Of a stretch of DNA of 64,000 nt, positions 1-7,815 are shown one piece after another. This DNA is from CAYLLD01 sp964425135. Its GTDB lineage: Bacteria > Pseudomonadota > Alphaproteobacteria > Rhodobacterales > Rhodobacteraceae. The stretch spans positions 14,930 through 78,929 of the forward strand of contig CAYRKW010000006.1 in NCBI GenBank assembly GCA_964425135.1, written 5' to 3'. Each line of letters opens with the position of its first letter. Position 1 is the stretch's first letter. The notes under the pieces were generated by a model. It was not told the origin of the DNA. It did no database searches and was given only the letters and a program-made list of their open reading frames with translations. A program made the translations under genes and the position numbers.

Positions 1-1
1 G

Positions 2-355
2 GGTGTGCATGAAGGGCCGGCCTCAATCTCAAAACGCTCGGTCGAGCCGATCAAACCGGGGATGATCCTGTCCAATGAGCCGGGGTTTTATCGCGAAGGC
101 GCGTTTGGCATTCGCATCGAGAACCTAATCGTCGCGCAAGAGCCATCGCCGATTGAGGGCGGGGATCGCGAAATGATGGGATTTGAGACGCTCACTTATG
201 TTCCAATTGACCTGCGGCTGGTGGATTCCGACCTGCTGACGGATGAGGAGCGGGACTGGCTGAACGCCTATCATCAACAGACGCGCAAGGTGTTGGCCGC
301 GCATGTGTCGGCGCGCGCGGCGGAGTGGCTGGAGGCTGCGACGCGGGCGATTTAG
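2..355 (+). CDS. Xaa-Pro aminopeptidase (M24 family), C-terminal fragment
   Basis: The window opens inside this gene and only the last ~117 codons are present. M24 peptidases of the aminopeptidase P type remove an N-terminal residue that precedes proline, using two metal ions in a pita-bread fold. The fragment keeps three family blocks in order: HEGP at the very start, ILSNEPGFY with the first metal-binding Glu, and IRIENL with the second. These are followed by a family-like segment (ETLTYVPIDLRL) and a helical C-terminal tail. The N-terminal creatinase-like domain and the HGTGHG region lie off the left edge. The reading frame enters from base 2, so there is no start codon to choose. Family is confident; exact peptide preference is unknown. 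Confidence 0.88.
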   Translation, partial: GVHEGPASISKRSVEPIKPGMILSNEPGFYREGAFGIRIENLIVAQEPSPIEGGDREMMGFETLTYVPIDLRLVDSDLLTDEERDWLNAYHQQTRKVLAAHVSARAAEWLEAATRAI

Positions 356-361
356 CGGGGG

Positions 362-379
362 TGTTGGACGGCGCTCTAA
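362..379. repeat. 18-nt sequence shared with 27594-27611
   Basis: TGTTGGACGGCGCTCTAA occurs here and again, identically and in the same orientation, at 27594-27611. Here it overlaps the stop codon (376-378) of the small minus-strand membrane protein. I see no hairpin in it and do not recognise a family. An 18-base exact match by chance in 64 kb is unlikely but not impossible. Confidence 0.4.
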
Positions 380-600
380 ATATAGTCCTCAATCGCCTTG
401 TTGATCGTCGGCGGCAGGTCGTAAATATTCAACCCCTCCTCCCGCGCGTCATTGGCAAGATAAAGACTGGTGCCAGCAATAAAGGCGAAAAACGCCATGA
501 TACGGATCGACCCGCTATCGACCATCACCGACAGAAGCGCCAGTAACGCCAGCGCGCCCGAAGCGCTGCCCAAAAGAAGATATATCTCGTAGTTTGTCAT
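376..600 (-). CDS. small membrane protein, hypothetical
   Basis: A 74-residue protein with two hydrophobic stretches, roughly residues 7-26 (LLLGSASGALALLALLSVMV) and 34-48 (IMAFFAFIAGTSLYL), joined by a short DSGS turn. It ends in an acidic tail (NDAREEGLNIYDLPP). This looks like a two-pass inner-membrane protein with both ends on the same side. It lies convergent to the M24 peptidase (20 bases between stops) and upstream of the pyruvate kinase 3' end on the same strand. I recognise no named family. Codon use and the clean ATG start argue that it is real, but no function can be given. Confidence 0.6.
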   Translation of the reverse strand: MTNYEIYLLLGSASGALALLALLSVMVDSGSIRIMAFFAFIAGTSLYLANDAREEGLNIYDLPPTINKAIEDYI

Positions 601-666
601 GACGCGTCTGCGTCTAGCGGGCGAGTGTGGCGAATTTAGGACCGGAGGCTCTAAACCCGCGTTTGG

Positions 667-2118
667 CTATTGCGGCTCGCCCTCATAGATCAGTTTTTCG
701 CTCACCGGCGAGATGCGCAGAATGTTGGTCGTGCCGGGCGTCCCGAACGGGATACCTGCGGTCACGATGATCTGGTCCTTATCTGTGCCAAAACCGTATT
801 CACGCGCTGCGCGCGCCGCGCTGACCACCGCGTGTTTGAACCGCTCGACCTCGCCTGTGACCGCGCAATGCAGCCCCCAAACAAGCGCGAGCTTTCGTGC
901 GGTGCGCACAAAGGGCGTCAGCGCCAGGATCGGCACGCGGGGCCGCTCGCGCGCAGCCAAAAGCGCGGTCGTGCCCGAATGGGTAAAACAGGCAATCGCT
1001 TTAACATCGATGGTCTCGGCGATCTCGCGGGCCGCAACCGTGATCGCATCTGCGACCCGCTCGCGCGACGGTGTGCGCGAGGCTTCGATGATCTGCGTGT
1101 AGTGTGGATCTTTCTCGATCCGTTCCGCCACAGCGTTCATCGTTGTCACCGCCTCAACCGGATAGGAACCGGCAGCCGATTCAGCCGAAAGCATCACCGC
1201 ATCCGCGCCCTCATAAATCGCCGTGGCAACATCCGAGACCTCCGCGCGGGTCGGAACCGGCGCTTCAATCATACTTTCCAGCATTTGCGTGGCAACAATC
1301 ACCGGCTTGCCAGCCGCACGGCAGGCACGCACAAGGCGCTTCTGGATCGCAGGCACGTCCTGCACCTCCATCTCCACGCCCAAATCGCCACGCGCGACCA
1401 TGATGCCGTCGCTCACCGCCAGAATGTCGTTCATCGCTGTGACCGCAGCGGGCTTCTCGATCTTCGACAGAACCGCCGCGCGGCCGTTCACAAGCTTGCG
1501 CGCCTCGCTCACATCCTCAGCACGCTGCACAAAGCTCAGCGCAATCCAGTCAACGCCTAGCTCAGCGGCAAACTCTACATCGCTTTTGTCCTTGTCGGTC
1601 AGCGCGGTGAGCGGCAGCACAACATCAGGCACATTCACGCCCTTGCGGTCCGAGATCGTCCCTCCCACAATCACTTCAGTATCGGCAAAATCCTTACCGC
1701 ATTTGGTCACGCGAAGCTGAATCTTGCCGTCATTGACCAACAGCCGCGTGCCCGGCTCAAGCGCTGCAAAAATCTCAGGATGCGGCAGATGAACCCGCTC
1801 CGCCGTGCCGGGCGTATCATCGAGATCAACGCGGAACGCGGCGCCAACCTCCAGCTCTTCCGCACCATTGGCAAAGGCCCCGACACGCAGCTTTGGTCCT
1901 TGCATATCGGCCAGAATACCAATCGGACGCACCATATCGGCCTCGACCTGACGAATGATATTATACCGCTCTGCCTGTTCTTGCTGTGTACCATGGCTCA
2001 TGTTCAACCGGAACACATCTGCGCCAGCCTCAAAGAGCGCTTTGATCGTGTCGTACGTGCTCGAAGCGGGGCCGAGCGTTGCAACAATCTTGACCTGTCT
2101 TTGGCGTCTGAGAAGCAT
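667..2118 (-). CDS. pyk: pyruvate kinase
   Basis: Converts phosphoenolpyruvate and ADP to pyruvate and ATP, the last step of glycolysis; cytoplasmic homotetramer. The 483-residue protein begins with the family signature region VKIVATLGPASS, has RLNMSHG for the substrate site, the metal/active-site block LSKIEKPAA with the catalytic Lys, VARGDLGVE, and ATQMLESM. A C-terminal allosteric domain follows. The open frame runs 154 codons further upstream, but that extension is antisense to the DUF1244 gene and resembles nothing. The ATG at 2118 gives the usual family length and starts just before the first conserved block. It is divergent from DUF1244, with a ~170-base shared promoter region. Length and motifs are normal. 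Confidence 0.97.
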   Translation of the reverse strand: MLLRRQRQVKIVATLGPASSTYDTIKALFEAGADVFRLNMSHGTQQEQAERYNIIRQVEADMVRPIGILADMQGPKLRVGAFANGAEELEVGAAFRVDLDDTPGTAERVHLPHPEIFAALEPGTRLLVNDGKIQLRVTKCGKDFADTEVIVGGTISDRKGVNVPDVVLPLTALTDKDKSDVEFAAELGVDWIALSFVQRAEDVSEARKLVNGRAAVLSKIEKPAAVTAMNDILAVSDGIMVARGDLGVEMEVQDVPAIQKRLVRACRAAGKPVIVATQMLESMIEAPVPTRAEVSDVATAIYEGADAVMLSAESAAGSYPVEAVTTMNAVAERIEKDPHYTQIIEASRTPSRERVADAITVAAREIAETIDVKAIACFTHSGTTALLAARERPRVPILALTPFVRTARKLALVWGLHCAVTGEVERFKHAVVSAARAAREYGFGTDKDQIIVTAGIPFGTPGTTNILRISPVSEKLIYEGEPQ

Positions 2119-2289
2119 GAAATGCGGAACCTTTGTGCATTGGGGGTGCGGATGGGCTGAAAAGTGAGACCGTTGCCTATGTCGGTCGGCCGAAAAGATC
2201 AAGTCGATGGCGAAACCTTGATCATCACATTGCTTGATCCCTTCCGCTTGAGTGATTAACTCTGACCAAACCAGAGCAATGGATCCCAG

Positions 2290-2583
2290 ATGAGCGACAC
2301 ACAAACCGAGCTTGAGGCCGCCGCGTTCCGCAGGCTGGTCTCGCATTTGCAAACACGCAGCGATGTGCAGAATATCGATATGATGAACCTCGCCGGGTTC
2401 TGCCGGAACTGCCTGTCCCGCTGGTACGCCGAAGAGGCAGCGCAGCGGGGGCAAAGCATCGATAAAGAGGCGGCGCGCGCGCTGGTCTATGGCATGCCCT
2501 ATGACGAATGGAAGGCCAAGCATCAGACCGAGGCCACCGATGAACAGCGCCAAGCCTATGCGCGCAACCACGACAAACACTAG
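2290..2583 (+). CDS. DUF1244 family protein
   Basis: A 97-residue soluble protein with the DUF1244 hallmark segment MMNLAGFCRNCLSRWY, which contains a CxxC pair, followed by a short helical tail ending in GMPYDEWK. The family is widespread in alpha- and gammaproteobacteria and has no established function that I know of. It starts with ATG after GGATCCCAG, and its stop is 6 bases before the start of the tungstate-binding protein, so the two are probably co-transcribed. Pairing of DUF1244 with tupA may be accidental. Family assignment is firm; role unknown. Confidence 0.9.
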   Translation: MSDTQTELEAAAFRRLVSHLQTRSDVQNIDMMNLAGFCRNCLSRWYAEEAAQRGQSIDKEAARALVYGMPYDEWKAKHQTEATDEQRQAYARNHDKH

Positions 2584-2589
2584 CCGCTG

Positions 2590-3411
2590 ATGCCAGGCCT
2601 GCGTTTTGTCTTGGCTGCGCTGATTGGCGCGCTCTTGCCAGCCAATGCCTGCGCGTCACAGCGATTGCTGATCCAATCCACCACTTCGACCCAAAACTCC
2701 GGGTTTTACGAATTTATCCTGCCGGTCTTTGAGGCGGAAACAGGCATAGATGTGCAAGTGGTCGCGGTCGGCACGGGACGCGCTATTCGCAACGCTGCCA
2801 ATGGCGATGGTGATCTGCTGCTGGTCCATTCGCGCGCGGATGAAGAGGCTTTTGTGGCCGAGGGAAATGGCATCGCGCGCTATGATCTGATGTACAATGA
2901 TTTTGTCATCATCGGCCCTGAAAATGATCCGGCAGGCGTGGGTGACACACGGTCGATCGACGCTGCACTCAGCGCAATTCACACATCCGGTTTTCGCTTT
3001 GTCTCACGCGGCGATGACAGCGGCACCCACAAAAAGGAACGCGCGCTCTGGGATCGCATCCCGATCCGGCCCGAAGACGGCAGCTATATCGAAAGCGGCT
3101 CTGGCATGGGCGCAACCATCCGCATGACCGTCGAAATGCAGGCCTACACCATGACCGACCGTGCCACATGGGTCGCGTTTGGCGACAAGCGGGACGCGAA
3201 AATTGTCTTTCAGGGAGATCCGCCGCTCAATAACCAATATGGCATCATTGTCGTAAACCCGGATCGTCACGCCCATGTGAACGTCAGCGCGGCAACGCAG
3301 TTTCAGGACTGGATATTGAGCGATGAAGGGCAGGCGCTGATCGGCAACTACAGGGTGAACGGCGAGCAGCTGTTTTTCCCAAATGCCACCCCCGCAGCGC
3401 AATCAAACTAA
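2590..3411 (+). CDS. tupA: tungstate ABC transporter substrate-binding protein, TupA-like
   Basis: Periplasmic oxyanion-binding protein of the TupA type, which captures tungstate (sometimes molybdate) for a TupBC importer. Residues 1-22 form a signal peptide ending ANACA before SQRLL. The mature protein starts with the family-diagnostic block LIQSTTSTQNSGF, which binds the oxyanion. It continues with VGTGRAI, LLVHSRADE, DFVIIGP and SRGDDSGTHKKE, all typical of TupA. Length (273 residues) is normal. No tupB or tupC is adjacent: upstream is DUF1244 and downstream the convergent hisG. The binding protein therefore has to work with a permease and ATPase encoded elsewhere, or is an orphan. Confidence 0.9.
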   Translation: MPGLRFVLAALIGALLPANACASQRLLIQSTTSTQNSGFYEFILPVFEAETGIDVQVVAVGTGRAIRNAANGDGDLLLVHSRADEEAFVAEGNGIARYDLMYNDFVIIGPENDPAGVGDTRSIDAALSAIHTSGFRFVSRGDDSGTHKKERALWDRIPIRPEDGSYIESGSGMGATIRMTVEMQAYTMTDRATWVAFGDKRDAKIVFQGDPPLNNQYGIIVVNPDRHAHVNVSAATQFQDWILSDEGQALIGNYRVNGEQLFFPNATPAAQSN

Positions 3412-3414
3412 AAC

Positions 3415-3502
3415 GCCTTCATCTTTCCACCAAATACTCAAAACGGTTTCGCGCCCCGCGCGAAACGATATGTCGTGCGGCCCGATAGGGCCGCTCCGTT
3501 TG
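3415..3502 (+). repeat. structured intergenic repeat, family 1 copy A
   Basis: About 88 nt directly after the tupA stop, between convergent tupA and hisG. It starts with GCCTTCATCTTTCC then AAATACTCAAAAC. Hairpin 1 is GTTTCGCG (3446-3453) pairing with CGCGAAAC (3459-3466). Hairpin 2 is GCGGCCC (3477-3483) with GGGCCGC (3488-3494) and a GATA loop, then TCCGTTTG. The same architecture recurs at 23569-23655 in the same orientation and at 13361-13432 on the other strand. A role as transcription terminator or 3' end of tupA mRNA is inference. Confidence 0.75.
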
Positions 3503-3519
3503 TCTGGACAGCCCAAACG

Positions 3520-4194
3520 TCAGTCGCGCAGCATGGCTTCAAACGCCGCGCCATCTCCGTCCGCAATTTCCGAGCGGTAAAGAAGCGCTTCGCTTTTCAG
3601 CACCAGCCCGTCTTTCAAAATCTTCAAATGATTGGCGCGTAGCGTATCACCGGTTGAGGTGATATCGGCAATCGCCTCAGCCGTTTCATGACGTACCGTG
3701 CCTTCGGTCGCACCCTGACTGTCGACAAGTTGGTAGTCGGCAATATCATTGCGCGACAGAAAATCGCGCACAAGATTGTGGTATTTGGTGGCGATGCGCA
3801 GACGAAACCCGTGACGCGCGCGAAAGGCCGCTGCGACCGCGTCGAGATCATCCATGGTTTCGACATCGCTCCAGAAGGCCGGGACTGCGATCACCAGATC
3901 GGCGAAGCCAAATCCGGGCGTTGCGACGGCGCGTACCAGTGTCTCAAAACCGGGAAGTTTTTCCTCGACCATATCGCGGCCCGTGAGCCCGTAGTGGATG
4001 CGCCCTGCGGCCAACTCGCGCGGAATTTCCCCCGCCGAAAGCATGACCAGCGACACGTCCTCTACGCCGCTGATTGATCCGGTGTATTCGCGGCCTCCTG
4101 TGGCGGGCACAATCTTGATGCCGCGGGTCTCAAACCACGCAATTGTGTCCGCTTGCAATCGGCCTTTCGAGGGGATGCCCAGCTTCAAACTCAT
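3520..4194 (-). CDS. hisG: ATP phosphoribosyltransferase catalytic subunit, short form
   Basis: First enzyme of histidine synthesis: joins ATP and PRPP to give phosphoribosyl-ATP. At 224 residues it is the short form, which lacks the C-terminal regulatory domain and needs HisZ for activity and feedback control. The sequence shows the N-terminal LGIPSKGRL block, GLTGRDMVEE, IATKYHNLV, and the PRPP-binding loop ITSTGDTLRAN. It is the last gene of hisS-hisZ-hisG, and its start overlaps the hisZ stop by 4 bases (4191-4194). Everything fits a functional gene. Confidence 0.97.
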   Translation of the reverse strand: MSLKLGIPSKGRLQADTIAWFETRGIKIVPATGGREYTGSISGVEDVSLVMLSAGEIPRELAAGRIHYGLTGRDMVEEKLPGFETLVRAVATPGFGFADLVIAVPAFWSDVETMDDLDAVAAAFRARHGFRLRIATKYHNLVRDFLSRNDIADYQLVDSQGATEGTVRHETAEAIADITSTGDTLRANHLKILKDGLVLKSEALLYRSEIADGDGAAFEAMLRD

Positions 4195-5213
4195 GTCAGC
4201 TCTGCCGGTCGGATAATGCCGCCAACGGCAGGGGAGATGGTGCCATTGCCCAAGAGCCCGGTGAGCGCATCATAGCGCCCGCCTTGTGCGACATTCAGGG
4301 CGCTGTCGTTTTGAAAGGCGAAGGTGAAGCCGTCGTAATATTCCATCGACCCGCGCCCGAATGCGCCGTCAAAGGGCAGGGCGCTTGTGTCAATATCGCG
4401 CGCCTCCAGCGCCTCCATCCGGCGCTCGAATTGGGCCTGTACGGCTTTGAGGCTGGGAAAGCTGCGGGCTATCGCGGCCAGTCCATTGGCGCAGGAGGCC
4501 ATGCTGCCCGAGAGCTCAAGCAGGGTTGTGACCATCGCGACTTCTTCTTGCGAGATATCCGGGGTGGCGGCCTCTTGGCGCAACCGCTCCAAACGTGCAT
4601 CAATCTCGCTTTGCGTGCGCAACCCGATGTGCGGCGCATCTGGGGATTGCGCCTTGCGCGTGTCGCAATCAAACGGAGCATCACCTGCAAATCGGGCGAG
4701 CAATCGGGAAAAGCGGTTGGGCCGCCAAACATGCCGCCGCAAAGCGGTTTGGCGCGTCTCGGACGTGGCTAGCGCATCTATGGCAGCAAACACAATCGTG
4801 AGATCGCCGGTGATGGGCGCGAGGTTCTGGTCTTTGAGGATGTGGTCAAACAGCGCGAAAATCTCCGCATCCGCGTTCGCCGGGTTATCGCTGTCGAAAA
4901 TCTCGAACCCGACCTGCCAGAACTCGCGGGCATTGCGCGAGCCGTGGCTTTGCCGTCGCCACACAGGGCCAGCATAGGTGTATTTGGCAGGGGAGGCGCC
5001 GGTTGCCATGTGGTTTTGCACGATAGGCACGGTGAAATCGGGGCGCAGCATCATCTCGCCCTCGACCGGATCATAGGTGCGATAGGCGCGGGCGCGAATG
5101 TCCTCGCCATATAGATCTAGCAGCAGTTCGGCCGATTGCAGATAGCCCGGCTCGACGAAACTCGCCCCAGCCGCTTCAAATGCGGCCTGCACTTGAGATA
5201 CTGTCTTAGCCAT
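4191..5213 (-). CDS. hisZ: ATP phosphoribosyltransferase regulatory subunit
   Basis: HisZ resembles the catalytic core of histidyl-tRNA synthetase but serves as the regulatory partner of short HisG in a hetero-octamer. The 340-residue protein has class II synthetase-like blocks: LRPDFTVPI (motif 2 region), YAGPVWRRQ, REFWQVGFEIF, and a late GGRYDAL. The ATG at 5213 overlaps the hisS stop within ATGGCTAA, a translational-coupling arrangement. A second in-frame ATG 12 bases upstream (5225) is possible but lies deeper in hisS. It lacks the anticodon-binding domain of true HisRS, as expected. Confidence 0.95.
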   Translation of the reverse strand: MAKTVSQVQAAFEAAGASFVEPGYLQSAELLLDLYGEDIRARAYRTYDPVEGEMMLRPDFTVPIVQNHMATGASPAKYTYAGPVWRRQSHGSRNAREFWQVGFEIFDSDNPANADAEIFALFDHILKDQNLAPITGDLTIVFAAIDALATSETRQTALRRHVWRPNRFSRLLARFAGDAPFDCDTRKAQSPDAPHIGLRTQSEIDARLERLRQEAATPDISQEEVAMVTTLLELSGSMASCANGLAAIARSFPSLKAVQAQFERRMEALEARDIDTSALPFDGAFGRGSMEYYDGFTFAFQNDSALNVAQGGRYDALTGLLGNGTISPAVGGIIRPAELT

Positions 5214-6699
5214 TGGCCCGATCAATCATCCGGCGTACGTCGCGCACCAGATCAGCACGTTTGATCTCCATTTGGGCAGGCTGCGCCTTCCATTGTTCGT
5301 TGGTTTCCATCTCGGCAGCAAGTCGCGCCCCAAGCGCCAGATCTTTGATTTGCACTTTGCCAGCCGCATGTTCGTCCGAGCCTTGAATAACGGCGACAGG
5401 ACTACCGCGACGATCCGCGTATTTGAGCTGATTGCCAAAGTTTTTTGGATTGCCCAGATAGACCTCTGCGCGGATGCCCGCGTTGCGCAATTCTGCGACC
5501 ATGGCCTGATAGTCGCCCATCCGGTCGCGATCCATGACGGTGACGATCACCGGGCCTTGCGATTGTGTGCTGTTCTTGCGCTGTTCGCGCAGCGCCGCCA
5601 GCAAACGATCGACGCCGATGGATACACCTGTCGCCGGAACTTCCTGACCCGTGAAGCGCTTGACCAAATCATCATAGCGACCGCCGCCAGCGACCGACCC
5701 GAACTGGCGCTTGCGGCCTTTCTCGTCAAGGATTTCAAAGGTGAGTTCGGCTTCATAGACGGGGCCGGTGTAGTAGCCAAGCCCGCGGACAACTGAAGGG
5801 TCGATGGCGATGCGGCCTGAGTTGTATCCAAGTGTATCCAATATTTCTGCCATTTGTGCGAGCTCAGTTACACCGGCCAAACCAATTTCAGACGCCCCGA
5901 CAATACCGCGCAGAGTGTCGGTCGTTTTGGCCTGTGTTTCGCCTTTCGCAGCGATAAAAGCCATGACCGTATCGGCCTGATCGCCGCTCAATCCGGCCCC
6001 TTTGGTGTAGTCCCCGGACGCATCTTCGCGCCCTTTGCCAAGGAGCGCGCGCACACCGTCCTCGCCCAGCCGGTCCAGTTTATCGATAGCGCGCAAAACG
6101 ATGCCGCGTGCGTCTGCCTGCGCGACCTCATCGCCCAGACCTGCCGCTTCCATCACGCCGTTGAGAACTTTGCGGTTGTTGATCCGCACAGCGTAGTCGC
6201 CGCGTGCAATTCCGACTGTCTCCAACGTATCGGCCAGCATCGCGCAAATCTCTGCATCGGCGGCGACATTTCCCGTCCCAACCGTATCCGCATCGCACTG
6301 ATAAAACTGACGATATCGCCCTGGCCCGGGCTTTTCGTTGCGCCAGACCGGACCCATCGCGTAGCGGCGATAGGGGCTTGGCAGATCGTTGCGGTGCTGG
6401 GCATAGACGCGGGCGAGCGGCGCGGTCAGATCGTAGCGCAGCGCCATCCACGCCTCATCCTCGTCCTGCCAGGCAAACACACCCTCATTGGGCCGATCCA
6501 CATCCGGGAGAAACTTGCCAAGTGCCTCCACCGTCTCAACAGCAGAGGTCTCCAGCGGATCAAACCCGTAGCGATGATAAACCTCGGCGATTTTGCGCAG
6601 CATATCGCCGCGCTCAATGACCTCGGCGTCAAAATAGTCGCGAAACCCCTTCGGCGTTTGCGCCTTGGGCCGTTTGATCTTCTTTTTGTCCTTGGCCAT
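5206..6699 (-). CDS. hisS: histidine--tRNA ligase
   Basis: Charges tRNA-His with histidine. The 497-residue protein shows class II motifs: FRDYFDAE near the N-terminus, motif 2 MGPVWRNEKPGPGRYRQFYQ, the HisRS-specific VRGLGYYTG loop, SVAGGGRYDDL, and motif 3 ATGVSIGVDRL. A C-terminal anticodon-binding domain follows (VTVMDRDRMGDYQAM onwards). I use the ATG at 6699, followed by a lysine-rich start (MAKDKKKIKRP). The open frame continues 22 codons upstream without family similarity. First gene of the hisS-hisZ-hisG run; the synthetase makes both charged tRNA and, through its paralogue, histidine control genetically linked. Confidence 0.97.
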   Translation of the reverse strand: MAKDKKKIKRPKAQTPKGFRDYFDAEVIERGDMLRKIAEVYHRYGFDPLETSAVETVEALGKFLPDVDRPNEGVFAWQDEDEAWMALRYDLTAPLARVYAQHRNDLPSPYRRYAMGPVWRNEKPGPGRYRQFYQCDADTVGTGNVAADAEICAMLADTLETVGIARGDYAVRINNRKVLNGVMEAAGLGDEVAQADARGIVLRAIDKLDRLGEDGVRALLGKGREDASGDYTKGAGLSGDQADTVMAFIAAKGETQAKTTDTLRGIVGASEIGLAGVTELAQMAEILDTLGYNSGRIAIDPSVVRGLGYYTGPVYEAELTFEILDEKGRKRQFGSVAGGGRYDDLVKRFTGQEVPATGVSIGVDRLLAALREQRKNSTQSQGPVIVTVMDRDRMGDYQAMVAELRNAGIRAEVYLGNPKNFGNQLKYADRRGSPVAVIQGSDEHAAGKVQIKDLALGARLAAEMETNEQWKAQPAQMEIKRADLVRDVRRMIDRANG

Positions 6700-6781
6700 A
6701 GCGTGCGGACCATCCCTTGTCTGGCATTTGGCGGTCTGACTATCGTGCAGCGCGGGGCAGGGCAAGCCGCTGCATGTGCGA

Positions 6782-7258
6782 TCAGGCGAGCGTTTCGTAT
6801 TTGCCGCGATGGTATAAAAGCGCCGGTTTGTCCCATTGCGCGAACCGCAACACTTCTCCCACGAGGATCAGGTGATCGCCGCCATCATGACCTGCGGCGT
6901 GGCGGCACTCGAAACGGGCCACGCAGCCGTCAAAAAGCGGCGTACCTTCGATCCCATTGGAATACGGGGTGTCCTTAAATGGCTCCAGCCCTTTGGTCGC
7001 AAACGCGTTGCTCAGCGCGATCTGATCGGCGGCCAGAATATGCACCGCGAAGTGGGAGGCCGCCTCAAACGCTGCAAACCGCGCCGATCCGCGCGCGGGC
7101 GACCAGAGCACCAGCGGCGGGTCGAGCGAGACGGACGCAAAGCTGTTGGCGGTCATTCCAAGCGGCCCTTCATCGCAAAGCGTCGTCACTACAGTCACGC
7201 CGGTCGCAAAATTGCCAAGCGCATCACGAAAGGCGCGGGTGTCGGTCGGAATGCTCAT
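6782..7258 (-). CDS. flavin reductase family protein
   Basis: A 158-residue flavin-reductase-like domain protein (HpaC/RutF/ActVB type) that would reduce FMN or FAD with NAD(P)H for a partner monooxygenase. It starts with the family block FRDALGNFATGVTVVTT, followed by GMTANSFASVSLDPPLVLW for flavin binding. Near the C-terminus are GGDHLILVGEVL and PALLYHRGKY. It stands alone between hisS (same strand, 82 bases downstream) and slyX (divergent), so no monooxygenase partner is evident. The pyrimidine locus further right uses the reductive route, so a RutF role is not indicated. Confidence 0.9.
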   Translation of the reverse strand: MSIPTDTRAFRDALGNFATGVTVVTTLCDEGPLGMTANSFASVSLDPPLVLWSPARGSARFAAFEAASHFAVHILAADQIALSNAFATKGLEPFKDTPYSNGIEGTPLFDGCVARFECRHAAGHDGGDHLILVGEVLRFAQWDKPALLYHRGKYETLA

Positions 7259-7357
7259 ATTGTGCCTATGTAGTGCGGCGCTCCGCGTCTGTCGATGGAG
7301 AGGTTGCTGTTACATCCAAAGGTGCCTAAACCGCAACATGGGCGCTGGAGGCCAGAT

Positions 7358-7570
7358 ATGGACAACACACTGAAAAGACTGACTGAATTGGAAGAAAAGA
7401 TCAGCTATCAGGCGCATATGCTTGATGAGTTGAGTGATGAGTTGGCGCGTCAGGGCCGTGTTGTGGATCGGCTAGAGGTCCGCGTGGCAGCGTTGCGTGA
7501 GAGGGCAGCACAGGTCGATGATCTTTTGGGTGAAGCCCCGGCGGCTGATCAGAAACCGCCCCATTGGTGA
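7358..7570 (+). CDS. slyX: SlyX family protein
   Basis: A 70-residue predicted coiled-coil protein. The sequence is a heptad-rich helix: LTELEEKISYQAHMLDELSD, then ARQGRVVDRLEVRVAALRER, ending in PPHW, which matches the PPHY/PPHW end of SlyX proteins. SlyX has no settled biochemical function. The ATG at 7358 is preceded by GGAGG at 7347-7351, an ideal spacing of 6. The open frame extends further upstream without similarity, so I do not use the earlier start. Confidence 0.9.
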   Translation: MDNTLKRLTELEEKISYQAHMLDELSDELARQGRVVDRLEVRVAALRERAAQVDDLLGEAPAADQKPPHW

Positions 7571-7609
7571 GGCGCGCTGTTGGCCTCTTTCGCCAGAGTG
7601 GCAAGCGGC

Positions 7610-7721
7610 CGCCGTAGCGCTCTTTGTAGGAATTCTGAAACCCCACGCTCGTCGCTTCTGCTGCGCGGTTGAGCAGGTAGGGCAGAAAGTCATTCAGATC
7701 GAACTCGTCGGTTTTGGACAT
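7610..7721 (-). pseudogene. truncated MarR-type regulator remnant (N-terminal ~37 codons)
   Basis: On the minus strand the ATG at 7721 opens MSKTDEFDLNDFLPYLLNRA followed by AEATSVGFQNSYKERYG, the N-terminal helix pair of a common Rhodobacterales MarR regulator group. Family proteins continue with the winged helix. Here the similarity stops at the YG, and the frame runs on as unrelated sequence antisense to the slyX end. An offset frame has CHSGERGQ, which could be a scrap of the following helix. I read this as a gene deleted from its middle to its 3' end, leaving a stub between slyX and the acetyltransferase. Confidence 0.65.
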
Positions 7722-7815
7722 ATGCGCTTGAATATTGGTTTGTTGCGGACACAATCACAACGGATGCACAGGGGGTGGTCTTATGTCAAATTGCGCCCCT
7801 TGAAGGAGGTGACAC

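Noticed and set aside
2119..2580. Upstream extension of the pyruvate kinase frame to 2580
   Set aside because: It is antisense to the DUF1244 gene, has no pyruvate kinase similarity, and would make the protein 154 residues too long.
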